This document shows, in pieces, positions 54,360 to 62,214 of a stretch of 64,000 bases of DNA. Made by a program: the position numbers and the translations under genes. The notes below the pieces were generated by a model, which was given only the letters and a program-made list of their open reading frames with translations, did no database searches and was not told the DNA's origin. Location of the stretch: NCBI GenBank assembly GCA_963800705.1, contig CAWDBV010000001.1:124001-188000 (forward strand). The letters run 5' to 3'. The DNA comes from CAWDBV01 sp963800705. Lineage in GTDB: Bacteria > Actinomycetota > Thermoleophilia > Solirubrobacterales > 70-9. Each line of letters begins with the position of its first letter. The stretch's first letter is position 1.

Positions 54360-55130
54360 GTGATGTACCACGGCGGGATCATCCGCAAGACCCCCGAGCA
54401 GGTCGAGGAGATGGCGGCGGGCGGAGCGATTCAGGCGCGATGCCTGAACCTGCTCGCCTCCAAGGTCCGCCCCGGGGTGACGACCGGCGAGCTCGACGAG
54501 GCAGCCGAGCGCTTCATCCGCTCGCAGGGCGGCGAGCCCTCGTTCAAGGGCTACCGCGGCTTTCCGGGCTCGATCTGCGCCTCACCGAACTCGATGGTCG
54601 TGCACGGGATCCCGGGGCCCTACGAGCTCAAGCGCGGCGACGTGCTCTCGATCGACGTCGGCGTCACCTACGGCGGCTGGGTCGCCGACGCCGCGATCAC
54701 GGTCCCGGTCGGACCGCCCCGCAACGAGGCGAAGCGCCTGCTCGCCACGACCGAGGCCTCCCTGCACGCCGGCACCGAGCAGATGCGGCCGGGCAACCGG
54801 CTCGGCGACGTCTCGGCCGCGATCCAGGCTCGGGTCGAGGCCGACGGCTTCCACATCATCCGCAGCCTCGTCGGCCACGGGGTCGGGCGCCAGATGCACG
54901 AGGACCCGCAGATCCCCAACTACGGCGAGCCCGGCAAGGGCCCCGAGCTCGAGGAGGGGATGGTGTTCGCGATCGAGCCGATGGTGAACGCCGGCACCGC
55001 CGAGGTGAAGATGGGCGATGACGGCTGGGCCGTCTACGCGAAGGACGACTCGCTCGCCGCCCACTTCGAGTTCACGGTCGCGGTGACCGCGGACGGCCCG
55101 CGGATCCTCACCCCCTGGCACCTCGATTGA
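54360..55130 (+). CDS. map: Methionine aminopeptidase, type I
   Basis: 256 residues from GTG 54360 (ATG 54363 equally possible). Metal ligands are seen in order: SIDVGVTYGGWVADAA (two Asp), GHGVGRQMHEDP (His), FAIEPMV (Glu) and HFEFTVAV (Glu). Removes the initiator Met from new proteins. Sits after secY-adk as in many Gram-positives, where infA would normally come next; here surface genes follow. Confidence 0.95.
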   Translation: MMYHGGIIRKTPEQVEEMAAGGAIQARCLNLLASKVRPGVTTGELDEAAERFIRSQGGEPSFKGYRGFPGSICASPNSMVVHGIPGPYELKRGDVLSIDVGVTYGGWVADAAITVPVGPPRNEAKRLLATTEASLHAGTEQMRPGNRLGDVSAAIQARVEADGFHIIRSLVGHGVGRQMHEDPQIPNYGEPGKGPELEEGMVFAIEPMVNAGTAEVKMGDDGWAVYAKDDSLAAHFEFTVAVTADGPRILTPWHLD

Positions 55131-55133
55131 GCC

Positions 55134-55151
55134 CCCGCACCGGGCGGGTTT
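55134..55151 (+). terminator. Weak hairpin after map
   Basis: CCCGC-ACCGG-GCGGG followed by TTT; short stem, so termination is uncertain. Confidence 0.3.
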
Positions 55152-55214
55152 AGGCCTCAGTTTTGCTGGGTAGAAACCATCCCGGCAATGAGGGGAACTA
55201 AGAGGAGGCTTGCA

Positions 55215-55724
55215 ATGAGGACGGCAATCAAGCGAAGGCTTTTGATCGGGCTCGCGACGCTGGCGGCGACGCTGCTCATCCCTGGCGGCGCGTCGGCGGT
55301 TACCGTCAACCTGACCGCCGACAAGAGCAGCGTCCGGATCGGGCAGGACGTCAACTTCACGCTCGGCGTCGCCGCGAGCCTGGGCGCGACCTCCGGCGGC
55401 ATCACGCAGATCGCCGACAACATCTTCGGGGACATCCAGGGGCGCGGTCTGTGCGCGACCATTCCCTCGGGGGCCGATTTCACCTTCACCCAGCCGTACA
55501 GGTGCGTGTTCACGGCCGAGATCACGGGCCGGCCCGGGACCCACATTCACACCGTGACCGTGGGCGGGACGGAGGCCTACTGTCCCCCGAACAACTCTCC
55601 GCCCTGCCCGGGGACCCAGGTGACGAGCACCAATTTCATCACCCCCTCGAACAGCGTCTCGTTCAAGGTTCTGTGCAAGAAGGGCCAGCGGGCGCGCAAG
55701 GGCAAGTGCGTCAAGAAGAGCTGA
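55215..55724 (+). CDS. Small secreted beta-rich protein with cationic tail (paralogue 1)
   Basis: 169 residues. ATG 55215 has AGAGGAGG 6 nt upstream and is preferred over an in-frame ATG at 55188. Signal peptide RTAIKRRLLIGLATLAATLL, cut after ASA. The mature domain is one beta-sandwich-like unit (VTVNLTADKSSVRIGQDVNF, then RCVFTAEITGRPGTHIHTVT and a Cys pair CPPNNSPPC). Tail LCKKGQRARKGKCVKKS, Cys spacing 10. No enzyme motif. First of three tandem paralogues between map and rpmJ. Function unknown; surface association inferred from the tail. Confidence 0.82.
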   Translation: MRTAIKRRLLIGLATLAATLLIPGGASAVTVNLTADKSSVRIGQDVNFTLGVAASLGATSGGITQIADNIFGDIQGRGLCATIPSGADFTFTQPYRCVFTAEITGRPGTHIHTVTVGGTEAYCPPNNSPPCPGTQVTSTNFITPSNSVSFKVLCKKGQRARKGKCVKKS

Positions 55725-55766
55725 GCGCCGCGCGCAGCCGCATGCGCACCAGCCGCTGAAGCTCAA

Positions 55767-55779
55767 TAGGATGCGTTGC
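55767..55779 (+). promoter_or_regulatory. Leaderless promoter -10 for paralogue 2
   Basis: TAGGAT (55767-55772) then 7 nt and ATG 55780, which supports that start over the ATG inside the hexamer. Confidence 0.45.
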
Positions 55780-56301
55780 ATGGCGCGCGGGGCATCACTC
55801 ACCGTTCTGGTTGCGGCCATGGCCGCCGCAGCGCTCCCGGCTGCCGCGAGCGCCGCGCCGACTGTCACGCTGAGCGCTGATCAGACCCTGGTCCGCAACG
55901 GGACCACGGTCAACTTCACGCTCACCGTCACCAAGAGCCCGACCGCCGACCACGGCGGCATCAATTTCCTGATCGACTCGCTCGACGGCCCGATCACCGC
56001 CAAGGCGGGCCGGTGCATCCTCTCGCCGAACGCGCCCGACCTGTCGCTGGCCGTGCCGAGCTACAGCTGCACCTATCCGTTCGTAGTCGACGGGCGCGGC
56101 GGCACCACCCAGACCCACACCATGAACGCGATCGGCGTCGAGACCTTCTGCGGCGCCCCGCCGCCGACCCCGGGCGCCCCCTGCCCGGCCACGCCGCCGG
56201 CCTCGGACGTCGCCTTCAACGTGATCTCGAACCCGGTCACGGTCACGCTCAGGTGCAAGAAGGGCCAAAAGCTCCGCAAGGGCAAGTGCCGCAAGCGCTG
56301 A
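55780..56301 (+). CDS. Small secreted beta-rich protein with cationic tail (paralogue 2)
   Basis: 173 residues from ATG 55780, chosen because it lies 7 nt after TAGGAT; an ATG at 55771 overlaps that box. Signal peptide ARGASLTVLVAAMAAAALPA, cut after ASA. Domain: VTLSADQTLVRNGTTVNFTL, NFLIDSLDGPITAKAGRC, YSCTYPFVVDGRGGTTQTHT and a Cys pair. Tail LRCKKGQKLRKGKCRKR, Cys spacing 10. Same family as the flanking genes. The third paralogue starts inside its last codons. Confidence 0.82.
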   Translation: MARGASLTVLVAAMAAAALPAAASAAPTVTLSADQTLVRNGTTVNFTLTVTKSPTADHGGINFLIDSLDGPITAKAGRCILSPNAPDLSLAVPSYSCTYPFVVDGRGGTTQTHTMNAIGVETFCGAPPPTPGAPCPATPPASDVAFNVISNPVTVTLRCKKGQKLRKGKCRKR

Positions 56302-56837
56302 GCGGCCGCCGCAATCGCGCGCTGTCGGCCGTCGCGGCGCTTGCGATCACAGCCGCGGGCGCGCTCCCAGCCGTGGCGAGCGCGACAACCGTGACCCTGA
56401 GCGCCGACAAGACCAAGGTCAGCTCGGGGAAGACGGTCGACTTCACGGTAGTGATCACCAAGACCCCGACCGCGACCCACGGCGAGGTCAACTACCTCAG
56501 TGACTCGCTTGCCGGCCGCGTCGACAAGAACGGGCAGTGCCCGCTGACGCCGGGAGCGATGCTGCTGACGATGACGACCCCGACCTACCGGTGCACCTAT
56601 TCGCTCGTCATCGACGGCGACGGCGGGACAACCCAGACCCACACGCTGTTCGCCGGCGGCGTCGAAGCCACGTGCACGCCCACGCAGCCCGCGCCGGCGG
56701 CAACCTGCCCCGGGGTCGGGACGTCATACAGCGCCGTCCTCTCCGTGCTCACCTCGAATCCGGTCACGATCACGATCAAGTGCAAGAAGGGCGAGAAGTT
56801 GAAGAAGGGCAAGTGCGTGAAGAAGGGCAAGAAGTGA
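56286..56837 (+). CDS. Small secreted beta-rich protein with cationic tail (paralogue 3)
   Basis: 183 residues from GTG 56286, which overlaps paralogue 2 by 16 nt; it is the only start that leaves the signal peptide whole (RRNRALSAVAALAITAAGAL, cut near ASA). Domain: VTLSADKTKVSSGKTVDFTV, NYLSDSLAGRVDKNGQC, YRCTYSLVIDGDGGTTQTHT. Tail KCKKGEKLKKGKCVKKGKK, Cys spacing 10. Closest to paralogue 2, so a recent duplication is likely. Co-translated with paralogue 2. Confidence 0.8.
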   Translation: MPQALSGRRNRALSAVAALAITAAGALPAVASATTVTLSADKTKVSSGKTVDFTVVITKTPTATHGEVNYLSDSLAGRVDKNGQCPLTPGAMLLTMTTPTYRCTYSLVIDGDGGTTQTHTLFAGGVEATCTPTQPAPAATCPGVGTSYSAVLSVLTSNPVTITIKCKKGEKLKKGKCVKKGKK

Positions 56838-56841
56838 TTCC

Positions 56842-56890
56842 GTGCCTGGGTCACGCCTGACCACGCCTGGATCACACCTGGACCACGACT
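56842..56890 (+). repeat. Imperfect 21-22 bp tandem repeat with palindrome
   Basis: GCCTGGGTCACGCCTGACCAC is followed by a near copy, GCCTGGATCACACCTGGACC. The first copy contains GGTCA-CGCC-TGACC, a perfect 5-4-5 inverted repeat (56850-56863). Possible binding site upstream of the rpmJ operon. Confidence 0.4.
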
Positions 56891-56906
56891 GAGTGAGGCC
56901 GATTGC

Positions 56907-56950
56907 TACTATCTCCCGTCCGGCCCATGTCTGATCGGGCCGAATTTTTT
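56907..56950 (+). promoter_or_regulatory. -10 box and T-tailed hairpin before rpmJ
   Basis: TACTAT (56907-56912, TANNNT) is followed by CGGCCC-ATGTCTGATC-GGGCCG-AA-TTTTTT (56921-56950). The hairpin either terminates the surface-gene transcript or, if the box is used, attenuates the rpmJ-rplQ operon. Confidence 0.5.
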
Positions 56951-57018
56951 GTCCGCGAGCCCGACTCCTGGGGCCCGGGGGCCTACTCCGAACGATACGA
57001 CCAAACCCGAGCGAGGGA

Positions 57019-57132
57019 ATGAAAGTCCGAGCGTCCGTAAAACCGATTTGCGAGAAGTGCAAGGTGGTCCGCCGCGGCGGAGCCGTGCTCGTGATCTGTC
57101 CCAACCCCCGCCACAAGCAGCGGCAGGGCTGA
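57019..57132 (+). CDS. rpmJ: 50S ribosomal protein L36, zinc form
   Basis: 37 residues: MKVRASVKPICEKCKVVRRG then VICPNPRHKQRQG. Ligands Cys-Cys-Cys-His define the zinc-binding type. Too short for usual ORF listings. Opens the alpha operon; the usual infA before it is missing. Confidence 0.95.
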   Translation: MKVRASVKPICEKCKVVRRGGAVLVICPNPRHKQRQG

Positions 57133-57140
57133 GTACCTAG

Positions 57141-57524
57141 ATGGCGCGAATCGCAGGAGTAAACGTTCCAACCGACAAGCGGGTCGAGATCGGGCTCACC
57201 TACGTCTACGGGATCGGCCGCTCGACCGCGAACCAGATCTTGAGCAAGACCGGGGTCGACCCCAACACCGCGGTCAAGGACCTGACCGAGGACGAGGTCG
57301 TGAAGCTGCGCGAGGCCGTCGAAGCCACGGACGTTGAGGGTGACCTGCGGCGCGAGCGCTCCCAGAACGTGAAGCGGCTGCAGGAGATCGGCTCCTATCG
57401 CGGCCAGCGCCACCGGCGCAGCCTCCCGACCAGGGGCCAGCGGACGAAGACCAACGCCCGGAGCCGCAAGGGCCCGCGCAAGATGAGCGTCGCCCAGCGC
57501 GCGAAGGCGCCGACGCCGAAGTAG
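57141..57524 (+). CDS. rpsM: 30S ribosomal protein S13
   Basis: 127 residues: ARIAGVNVPTDKRVEIGLTY and the C-terminal RGQRTKTNARSRKGPRK tail that touches P-site tRNA. Standard length and place. Confidence 0.97.
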   Translation: MARIAGVNVPTDKRVEIGLTYVYGIGRSTANQILSKTGVDPNTAVKDLTEDEVVKLREAVEATDVEGDLRRERSQNVKRLQEIGSYRGQRHRRSLPTRGQRTKTNARSRKGPRKMSVAQRAKAPTPK

Positions 57525-57528
57525 AGAT

Positions 57529-58119
57529 ATGGCAGACGAGCAGACGACACCAGACGAGCAGGTAGAGGCCGAAGCCGAGGCCCCCGAGCCCGAGGCTCCG
57601 AAGGAGGACGCCGCGAATGAGGACGCCCCCAAGGAAGACGCGAGCGTGCCCGAGAGCGATGACGCGCCCGCAGCCGAAGGCGAGGACGCGTCCTCTGGTG
57701 ACGCGTCTTCTGATCAGGATGCCGAGAAGACGGCGAAGCCGAAGCCAAAGCGCCGTAAGCGCACCAAGAAGCACATCACCTACGGGCAGGCCCACGTCAA
57801 GACTTCGTTCAACAACACGATCGTCACGCTCACCGACACTGAGGGCAACGTGATCGCCTGGGAGTCGGCCGGTTCGGCCGGCTTCAAGGGCTCGCGCAAG
57901 AGCACCCCGTTCGCCGCCCAGGTGACCGCCGACGCCGCCGCCCGCAAGGGGATGGAGCACGGCCTGGAAAAGGTCGAAGTGTTTGCGAAAGGCGCCGGGT
58001 CGGGTCGCGAGACCGCGATCCGCTCGCTGCAGGCGGCCGGACTCGACGTGACCACGGTCAAGGACGTCACACCCCAGGCCCACAACGGCTGTCGTCCCCG
58101 CAAGCGGAGGAGGGTCTAG
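57529..58119 (+). CDS. rpsK: 30S ribosomal protein S11 with acidic N-terminal extension
   Basis: 196 residues; S11 is normally ~125-130. The first ~65 are acidic low-complexity (ADEQTTPDEQVEAEAEAPEP, EAPKEDAANEDAPKEDA), closely resembling the S17 N-terminus. The core follows: KHITYGQAHVKTSFNNTIVT, GFKGSRKSTPFAAQ and HNGCRPRKRRRV. S11 lines the platform near the mRNA exit. The stop overlaps the rpsD GTG. Confidence 0.96.
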   Translation: MADEQTTPDEQVEAEAEAPEPEAPKEDAANEDAPKEDASVPESDDAPAAEGEDASSGDASSDQDAEKTAKPKPKRRKRTKKHITYGQAHVKTSFNNTIVTLTDTEGNVIAWESAGSAGFKGSRKSTPFAAQVTADAAARKGMEHGLEKVEVFAKGAGSGRETAIRSLQAAGLDVTTVKDVTPQAHNGCRPRKRRRV

Positions 58120-58739
58120 TGGCTCGCGATACCTCCCCGCAGTGCAAGCAGTGCCGCCGCGAGGGCCAGAAGCTCTTCCTAAAGGGCCAGCGCTGCTTCA
58201 CCGACAAGTGCGGCGTCGAGCGCCGGTCCTACGCGCCCGGCGAACACGGTCGCGGCCGCATGCGCCACTCCGAATACCGCCACCAGCTGCGCGAGAAGCA
58301 GAAAGCGCGCCGCTACTACCAGCTCCAGGAGAAGCAGTTCCGGGCCTACTACGACAAGGCGAGCGGCCAGGACGGCGTCACGGGCGAGAACCTGCTGCGC
58401 CTGCTCGAGCGGCGCTTCGACAACGTCCTCGTGCGGCTCGGATTCGCGGCCTCACGGCGTCAGGCCCGCCAGTTCGTCCGCCACGGCCACTGGACGATCA
58501 ACGGCCGCCGCGTCGACATCCCCTCTTACCAAGTGAAGCCCGACGACGTGATCACGATCAAGGACGGCTCCTCGGCGACCGACGCGGTTCGCGCGGCGAC
58601 CGAGCTCACGGCCGGCGTGCCGGCCTGGCTGCAGGCGGATCACGATTCGCTGAATGCCAAGGTCCTGCGCCTCCCGGAACGGAGCGAGATCTCCGCGCCG
58701 GTCGAGGAGCAGCTGATCGTCGAGCTGTACTCGAAGTAA
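58119..58739 (+). CDS. rpsD: 30S ribosomal protein S4, zinc form
   Basis: 206 residues from a GTG overlapping rpsK. N-terminal zinc-finger ligands CKQCRREGQKLFLKGQRC with a further Cys (DKC), then the S4 RNA-binding domain (RRFDNVLVRLGFAASRRQAR). Primary 16S rRNA binder; represses the alpha operon in enterobacteria. Confidence 0.97.
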   Translation: MARDTSPQCKQCRREGQKLFLKGQRCFTDKCGVERRSYAPGEHGRGRMRHSEYRHQLREKQKARRYYQLQEKQFRAYYDKASGQDGVTGENLLRLLERRFDNVLVRLGFAASRRQARQFVRHGHWTINGRRVDIPSYQVKPDDVITIKDGSSATDAVRAATELTAGVPAWLQADHDSLNAKVLRLPERSEISAPVEEQLIVELYSK

Positions 58740-58776
58740 CCGAAGACGTAAACCGAAAGCAACTGAGAAGGATGCG

Positions 58777-59763
58777 ATGACCACCCTGTCAGAGTTCCAA
58801 GTCCCGAAGATCTCGGCCCAGGACGTCGACGACACCAAGGGAACGTTCACGATCGAGCCCCTCGACAAGGGGTTCGGTTACACGTTCGGCAACAGCCTAC
58901 GGCGAGTGCTGCTCTCGTCCCTGGGCGGCGCCGCGATCACCAGCGTCCGCATCGAGGGCGTTGCGCACGAGTTCTCGACGATCCCGGGCCTGAAAGAGGA
59001 CGTCACCGACCTGGTCCTCAACCTCAAGGACGTCGTTGTGCGCATGCACACCGACGCCGAGGAGGTCGAGGTGCCGCTGGTCGCGACCGGCCCCGGTGAG
59101 ATCAAGGCCAAGGACATCGACCTCCCCGCGGGAGTCGAGATCCTCGAACCCGAGACGCTGATTGCCACGCTCGAGAAAAAGACCAAGCTCGAGATGTACC
59201 TGACGATCGGGCGCGGGCGCGGCTACTCGCCGGCTGAGGACAACAAGGCCGAGGATCAGCCGATCGGCGTAGTGCCGATCGACGCGATCTTCTCGCCGAT
59301 CCGGCGCGCCTCCTACACGGTCGATCCGGCCCGTGTCGGGCAGCGCACCGACTTCGACAAGCTCGTGCTCGAGGTCGAGACCGACGGCTCGAAGGAGCCC
59401 GGCTCGGCGCTGCGCGAGGCTGCCGAGATCCTGATCAAGAGCCTGGCGATCTTCACCGACGCCGACAGGGTCGAGGAGCTCACCGCACGCGACGGCGCCG
59501 CGGCGCTTCCGCCTGAGGCTGGAGGAGCCGAGGCCGCCGGTCCGGCGCCCGGAGCCGATGGGCTCGACGAGATCCTGATCGAGGAGCTCGAGCTCGGAGT
59601 CCGCTCCTACAACTGCCTGAAGCGGGCCGGCATCCAGAACGTCGGCGAGCTGGTGCGCAAGTCGGAAGGCGAGCTGAACGCGATCCCGAACTTCGGTCGC
59701 AAGTCGATCGAAGAGGTGGTCGAGACCCTGAAGGCACGCGGCCTCTCGCTGCGGCCCGACTAG
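58777..59763 (+). CDS. rpoA: DNA-directed RNA polymerase subunit alpha
   Basis: 328 residues. N-terminal assembly domain (GFGYTFGNSLRRVLLSSLGG, GVAHEFSTIPGLKEDV) and C-terminal domain from ~255 (LGVRSYNCLKRAGIQNVGEL, FGRKSIEEVVETL), joined by an Ala/Pro linker. Builds the polymerase core with beta and beta'. No long tail, unlike rpoB and rpoC. Confidence 0.97.
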   Translation: MTTLSEFQVPKISAQDVDDTKGTFTIEPLDKGFGYTFGNSLRRVLLSSLGGAAITSVRIEGVAHEFSTIPGLKEDVTDLVLNLKDVVVRMHTDAEEVEVPLVATGPGEIKAKDIDLPAGVEILEPETLIATLEKKTKLEMYLTIGRGRGYSPAEDNKAEDQPIGVVPIDAIFSPIRRASYTVDPARVGQRTDFDKLVLEVETDGSKEPGSALREAAEILIKSLAIFTDADRVEELTARDGAAALPPEAGGAEAAGPAPGADGLDEILIEELELGVRSYNCLKRAGIQNVGELVRKSEGELNAIPNFGRKSIEEVVETLKARGLSLRPD

Positions 59764-59771
59764 GAGGCGGC

Positions 59772-60125
59772 GTGCGGCACGCGAAGCAGCGCAACAAGCT
59801 GAGCCGCTCGTCGGCTCACCGCAAGGCGCTCTTTCAGAACCTCTCCAAGGAGCTGATCGAGCACGAGCGGATCAAGACCACGCAGGCGAAGGCGAAGGCC
59901 GTCAAGCCCGAGGTCGAGAAGCTGATCACGCTCGGCAAGCGCGGTGACCTGCACGCACGCCGGCAGGCGCTCTCGAACCTCGGCCAGGACAAGTTCGCCG
60001 TCTACAAGCTGTTCGAAGAGGTCGCACCGCGATACGCGCAGCGCAACGGCGGCTACACGCGGATCGTGAAGCTCGGTCCGCGCCGGTCTGACTCGGCCGA
60101 GATGGTCTTTCTCGAGCTGGTCTGA
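59772..60125 (+). CDS. rplQ: 50S ribosomal protein L17
   Basis: 117 residues from a GTG with TAGGAGG 4 nt upstream: RHAKQRNKLSRSSAHRKALF and GGYTRIVKLGPRRSDSAEMV. Last gene of the alpha operon. The next gene is convergent, its stop 7 nt away. Confidence 0.97.
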   Translation: MRHAKQRNKLSRSSAHRKALFQNLSKELIEHERIKTTQAKAKAVKPEVEKLITLGKRGDLHARRQALSNLGQDKFAVYKLFEEVAPRYAQRNGGYTRIVKLGPRRSDSAEMVFLELV

Positions 60126-60132
60126 GCGGCTG

Positions 60133-60414
60133 CTAGAGCGCGTCCGGGCTCGATGCAGTGCCGGAGCCCTTGCGGTTCGGGCCGATCGCAAAGGCGAGCG
60201 CGATCGTGAACACGACCAGCACGGCGAAGACGAGCCACTGGGCCCATCCCTTCATCGCCTCGAGGGCCGCGTAACAAAGGGCGGCACCCACGATGATCGC
60301 GATCACGCTGTAGATCGCCGCCCCCTTCTCGGAGCCGCGGCGGATCTGCGCCTGCGACTGGCTCAGCGTGGAGCGCTCATACCCCTCGCGCTGCGTGATG
60401 TCGGTATTCGCCAT
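60133..60414 (-). CDS. Small two-helix membrane protein, function unknown
   Basis: 93 residues. Cytoplasmic Ser/Gln-rich start (ANTDITQREGYERSTLSQSQ), then helices near 34-53 (AIYSVIAIIVGAALCYAALE) and 58-78 (QWLVFAVLVVFTIALAFAIG). AAGGAG 6 nt before the ATG supports it as real. Divergent from truA with 35 bp between starts; a minus-strand TACGGT would start it there. No family recognised. Confidence 0.65.
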   Translation of the reverse strand: MANTDITQREGYERSTLSQSQAQIRRGSEKGAAIYSVIAIIVGAALCYAALEAMKGWAQWLVFAVLVVFTIALAFAIGPNRKGSGTASSPDAL

Positions 60415-60449
60415 CGAAACTCCTTAGGTTGGTCTCGGAGACCGTACCA
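60415..60449. promoter_or_regulatory. Divergent promoters around a GGTCTC palindrome
   Basis: Plus-strand TAGGTT (60425-60430) and minus-strand TACGGT (60446-60441) flank GGTCTC-G-GAGACC (60431-60443), a perfect 6-1-6 inverted repeat. The plus box lies 19 nt before ATG 60450. Confidence 0.45.
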
Positions 60450-61181
60450 ATGACGACCTTCCGAATCGACCTCTCCTACCACGGCGGCGAGTTCTCGGGC
60501 TGGGCGAGGCAGCCCGGCAAACGAACGGTCGAGGGCGAGCTCGGCTCGGCGCTCGAGACCGTGCTCGGCGAGCCGGCCTCGCTCACGGTCGCGGGGCGCA
60601 CCGACGCCGGCGTCCACGCGCTCGGCCAGGTCGCCAGCCTCGAGACCGAGGCCCCGCCCGACGGGGAGCTGCGCCGCTCGCTGAACGGGCTCACCGGCCA
60701 CGACCTGGTCGTCCGCTCGGTGACAGGGTCCGAGGACGGGTTCGACGCCCGTGCCGACGCCCGCTCCCGGACCTACTGCTATCGGCTGCTCGCCTCTGCG
60801 AACCCGAACCCGTTCGAGCGCGGCCTGTCGCTGTGGTGGCCGTATCCGCTCGAGCGCGAGCTGCTCGACGAGTGCGCGGAGGCCCTGCTCGGCGATCACG
60901 ACTTCACCGCCTTCACGCCGACCGAGACCAGGCACCGGCTCTTCGAGCGCACCATCACCCGCTCCGAGTGGGTCCACGACGACGAGCTGAGCACGTTCTG
61001 GATCGAGTCGAAGGCGTTCATGCGCGGCATGGTGCGGGCGCTGGTCGGGACGATGCTCGAGGTCGCGACGGGCAAGCGCGAGCCGGGCGACTTCGCGCGC
61101 CTGCTCGACGGTGCGCCACGCGAGCAGGCCGGCGACTCGGCCCGCCCCCACGGCCTCTACCTCGCATCGGTTCGCTACTAG
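60450..61181 (+). CDS. truA: tRNA pseudouridine(38-40) synthase
   Basis: 243 residues from ATG 60450; an in-frame TTG 21 nt upstream is less likely. TFRIDLSYHGGEFSGWARQP and the catalytic Asp in AGRTDAGVHALGQV (Asp52) identify TruA, which modifies the anticodon stem of many tRNAs. Also SKAFMRGMVRALVGTML. Often follows rplQ in Gram-positives. Confidence 0.95.
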   Translation: MTTFRIDLSYHGGEFSGWARQPGKRTVEGELGSALETVLGEPASLTVAGRTDAGVHALGQVASLETEAPPDGELRRSLNGLTGHDLVVRSVTGSEDGFDARADARSRTYCYRLLASANPNPFERGLSLWWPYPLERELLDECAEALLGDHDFTAFTPTETRHRLFERTITRSEWVHDDELSTFWIESKAFMRGMVRALVGTMLEVATGKREPGDFARLLDGAPREQAGDSARPHGLYLASVRY

Positions 61182-61188
61182 CAACCGC

Positions 61189-61224
61189 CAGCCGCTCTCT
61201 TTTGGAGCGGCTGCTTGCAGCCGC
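61189..61224 (+). terminator. Mutually exclusive hairpins after truA
   Basis: CAGCCGCTC-TCTTTTG-GAGCGGCTG (61189-61213) competes with GCGGCTGC-TT-GCAGCCGC (61207-61224); both perfect, sharing the middle arm. Only TT follows the first, so it is at best a weak terminator. Confidence 0.45.
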
Positions 61225-61273
61225 GACTGAGGTTTGCGGCGCCCGCGGTTGCGATCAGCGAGGTTCCTCTATC

Positions 61274-61279
61274 TAAGAT
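61274..61279 (+). promoter_or_regulatory. Leaderless promoter -10 for surE
   Basis: TAAGAT, then 7 nt, then ATG 61287. No Shine-Dalgarno precedes the ATG. Confidence 0.5.
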
Positions 61280-61286
61280 CGACCTG

Positions 61287-62138
61287 ATGCGTGTGTTGAT
61301 CACAAACGATGACGGCATCGGGGCCAAGGGCCTCGGCGCTCTGCGCCGCGCCCTGGCCGCGGTCGAGGGGCTCGAGGTGAGCGTGATCGCCCCCGACTCG
61401 AACCGCAGCGCGACGGCGCGCAGCATCACCACCCGATCCCCGCTCTGGGTCGAGGAGATCGACTTCGACGACGGCACGACCGGCTTTGCGACCGACGGCA
61501 CCCCGGTCGACTGCGTCCGCTTCGCTGACCTCGGGCTTCTCGGCGAGCGCCCCGACCTGATCTTTTCGGGGATCAACCACGGCGCCAACCTCGGCGACGA
61601 CATCACCTACTCGGGGACGGTCGCGGCCGCCTTTGAGGGCATCATCCTCGGCATCCCCGCGGTCGCGATCTCGCAGCAGTCCTCGGCCCGCGAGATGGAC
61701 TTCCGCTTCGGCCGCAGCTTCGACTTCGACCTCGCGGCTCGCTTCGCGGCCCTGCTCGCCGAGCGCCTGACCAGCGAGCCGATGCCGCCCGAGACGCTCG
61801 TCAACGTCAACGTGCCCTCGGGAGTGCCGAGCGGGATCGAGGTGACGAAGCTCGGCAAGCGGGTTTACAACGACGAGCTCAAGCTCGTCGACGAGGAGGA
61901 CGACGGCCGCCGCCGCTACGAGATCTACGGATTCCAGCCTTCGTTCGAGGACGAGGACGGCAGCGACCTCTCGGCGGTGGCGCAGGGCCGGATCTCGGTG
62001 ACCCCGGTGCACTTCGACCTCACCGACCACGGCGGGCTCGAGGGGCTGCGCGGCTGGAAGCTCGAACAGGCCCTCGACGAGGTGCTGGGGGCGGCCGAGA
62101 CGCCCCCGGAGCAGGGCGAGCGGGGCGCGAAGCGATGA
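61287..62138 (+). CDS. surE: 5'/3'-nucleotidase SurE
   Basis: 283 residues from ATG 61287, where MRVLITNDDGIGAKGL matches the family start; an upstream in-frame ATG would add 24 unconserved residues. Metal-binding ND-D at 7-9, then APDSNRSATARS, and SGINHGANLGDDITYSGTVA. It removes phosphate from nucleoside monophosphates. The C-terminal third is Asp/Glu-rich. Likely leaderless from a TAAGAT box 7 nt upstream. Confidence 0.93.
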   Translation: MRVLITNDDGIGAKGLGALRRALAAVEGLEVSVIAPDSNRSATARSITTRSPLWVEEIDFDDGTTGFATDGTPVDCVRFADLGLLGERPDLIFSGINHGANLGDDITYSGTVAAAFEGIILGIPAVAISQQSSAREMDFRFGRSFDFDLAARFAALLAERLTSEPMPPETLVNVNVPSGVPSGIEVTKLGKRVYNDELKLVDEEDDGRRRYEIYGFQPSFEDEDGSDLSAVAQGRISVTPVHFDLTDHGGLEGLRGWKLEQALDEVLGAAETPPEQGERGAKR

Positions 62139-62214
62139 GCCCGCAGGCGGCCCCGGACCCCGGGCTTCGCCCGACCGCTTCACCTTCGGCTCGCTGGCAG
62201 AGGAGCCGCCGTTA

